Below, one piece after another: positions 63,669 to 64,000 of a stretch of DNA of 64,000 nt (positions within the stretch are counted from its first letter, which is position 1; every line of letters begins with the position of its first letter). The notes below the pieces were generated by a model. The model was not told the origin of the DNA, did no database searches, and saw only the letters and a list, made by a program, of their open reading frames with translations. Location: positions 3,124,174-3,188,173 of the forward strand of contig OX439045.1 of NCBI GenBank assembly GCA_949317995.1, written 5' to 3'. Source of the DNA: Acholoe squamosa. Taxonomy: Eukaryota; Annelida; Polychaeta; Phyllodocida; Polynoidae. The translations under genes and the position numbers were made by a program.

Positions 63669-64000
63669 GTGAGACACAGTCCCAGAATTGCTGGGCGGAC
63701 TGCCGTTACTTAATGTTCCGAAATCACAACGAGTGTATCGTCCTGTTTATGTGTCTTGTTATGTGTTTGGAGGTTGAGATACCTCGACTACGATTCGAAA
63801 TACGACCACGCCGGACATTACCACCCTACTCATGGTTCCTGTGGGTGGCAGACAGCTTGGCTGACGTGTACGCATGATGCTACATGTTATTCTGCCGAAC
63901 TCCTGTCAATATGAGTAGCGGAGGGGGTAAGTCCACCAACGGCCTATGGAGAAAACCAACCCCGACCCCTGGTTATCCGGGGTAGTACGGACGCCTGCCA
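63669..64000 (+). other. Post-pol region, continues beyond window
   Basis: Contains an RHSPRIAGRTAVT-like frame continuing the basic tail, as after the 29.6-kb pol (RRSPRIAQRTAVT near 37.12 kb), then CACAACGAGTGTA. No third coding region is reached within the window. Confidence 0.6.

Larger units (their letters stand above)
59650..64000 (+). mobile_element. Gypsy element of the 29.6-kb family, 5'-truncated, runs off window
   Basis: The sequence enters at the protease end of pol with no LTR or gag before it. It continues through RT, RNase H and integrase to an AT-hook-rich tail, then a 3' region similar to 37.1-37.2 kb (CACAACGAGTGTA). The amino-acid similarity to the 29.6-kb pol is high throughout. 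Pol has about three breaks. A third coding region would be expected beyond 64 kb. Confidence 0.92.

Overview
The window looks like metazoan, probably marine-invertebrate, nuclear DNA. The signs are long AT-rich non-coding stretches, many minisatellites and several Ty3/gypsy-type LTR elements, one of which carries a fusion-type envelope gene. No host protein-coding gene, rRNA or tRNA gene could be recognised. The phylum cannot be fixed from sequence alone. Almost all coding capacity belongs to transposable elements.

Layout. 1-1.9 kb: the 5' part (LTR, primer site, coiled-coil gag region) of a minus-strand gypsy element that runs off the left edge. 2.3-3.2 kb: minisatellite. 3.76-4.92 kb: a decayed pogo/Tigger-type DNA transposase. 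5.43-21.52 kb: a 16.1-kb minus-strand, envelope-bearing LTR element (endogenous-retrovirus-like). Its LTRs are about 1.3 kb and about 99% identical. It has open gag, pro, pol and env frames, a 20-bp satellite in its leader, tandem repeats in its 3' region, and a 159-codon antisense ORF. That ORF is followed by a hairpin matching the histone-mRNA 3' stem-loop. 21.52-27.4 kb: a degraded plus-strand LTR element with gag, pol and envelope-like remnants; its 5' LTR holds a SINE-like insertion with a 13-bp target duplication. 27.99-43.60 kb: two tandem copies of a 1.36-kb repeat unit. The second copy is split by a 12.9-kb plus-strand Ty3/gypsy element (29,637-42,519, GTAG target duplication) with gag, a whole pol ORF and an unusual third coding region downstream of pol. 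43.6-45.3 kb: the 3' end of a related minus-strand element, which preserves the tail of the same third coding region. 45.3-58.8 kb: AT-rich DNA with dispersed repeats, fold-back elements, a ~200-bp hairpin-cored array, a palindromic tandem array and minisatellites. 58.85-59.48 kb: a minus-strand LTR. 59.65-64.0 kb: the pol region of another element of the 29.6-kb family, running off the right edge.

How the parts relate. Three elements (1 kb, 29.6 kb, 21.5 kb) begin their primer site with TGGTGCC. The 1-kb and 29.6-kb elements also share a coiled-coil gag product, the 29.6-kb and 59.6-kb elements share a pol ending in AT-hook motifs, and the 29.6-kb and 43.6-kb elements share the third coding region. 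Together they outline one gypsy lineage with an expanded coding set. The 16.1-kb element is unrelated in detail and is the most unusual object here: F-type envelope, frames arranged in serial -1 order, an LTR with its own promoter, short ORF and splice donor, and an antisense gene candidate.
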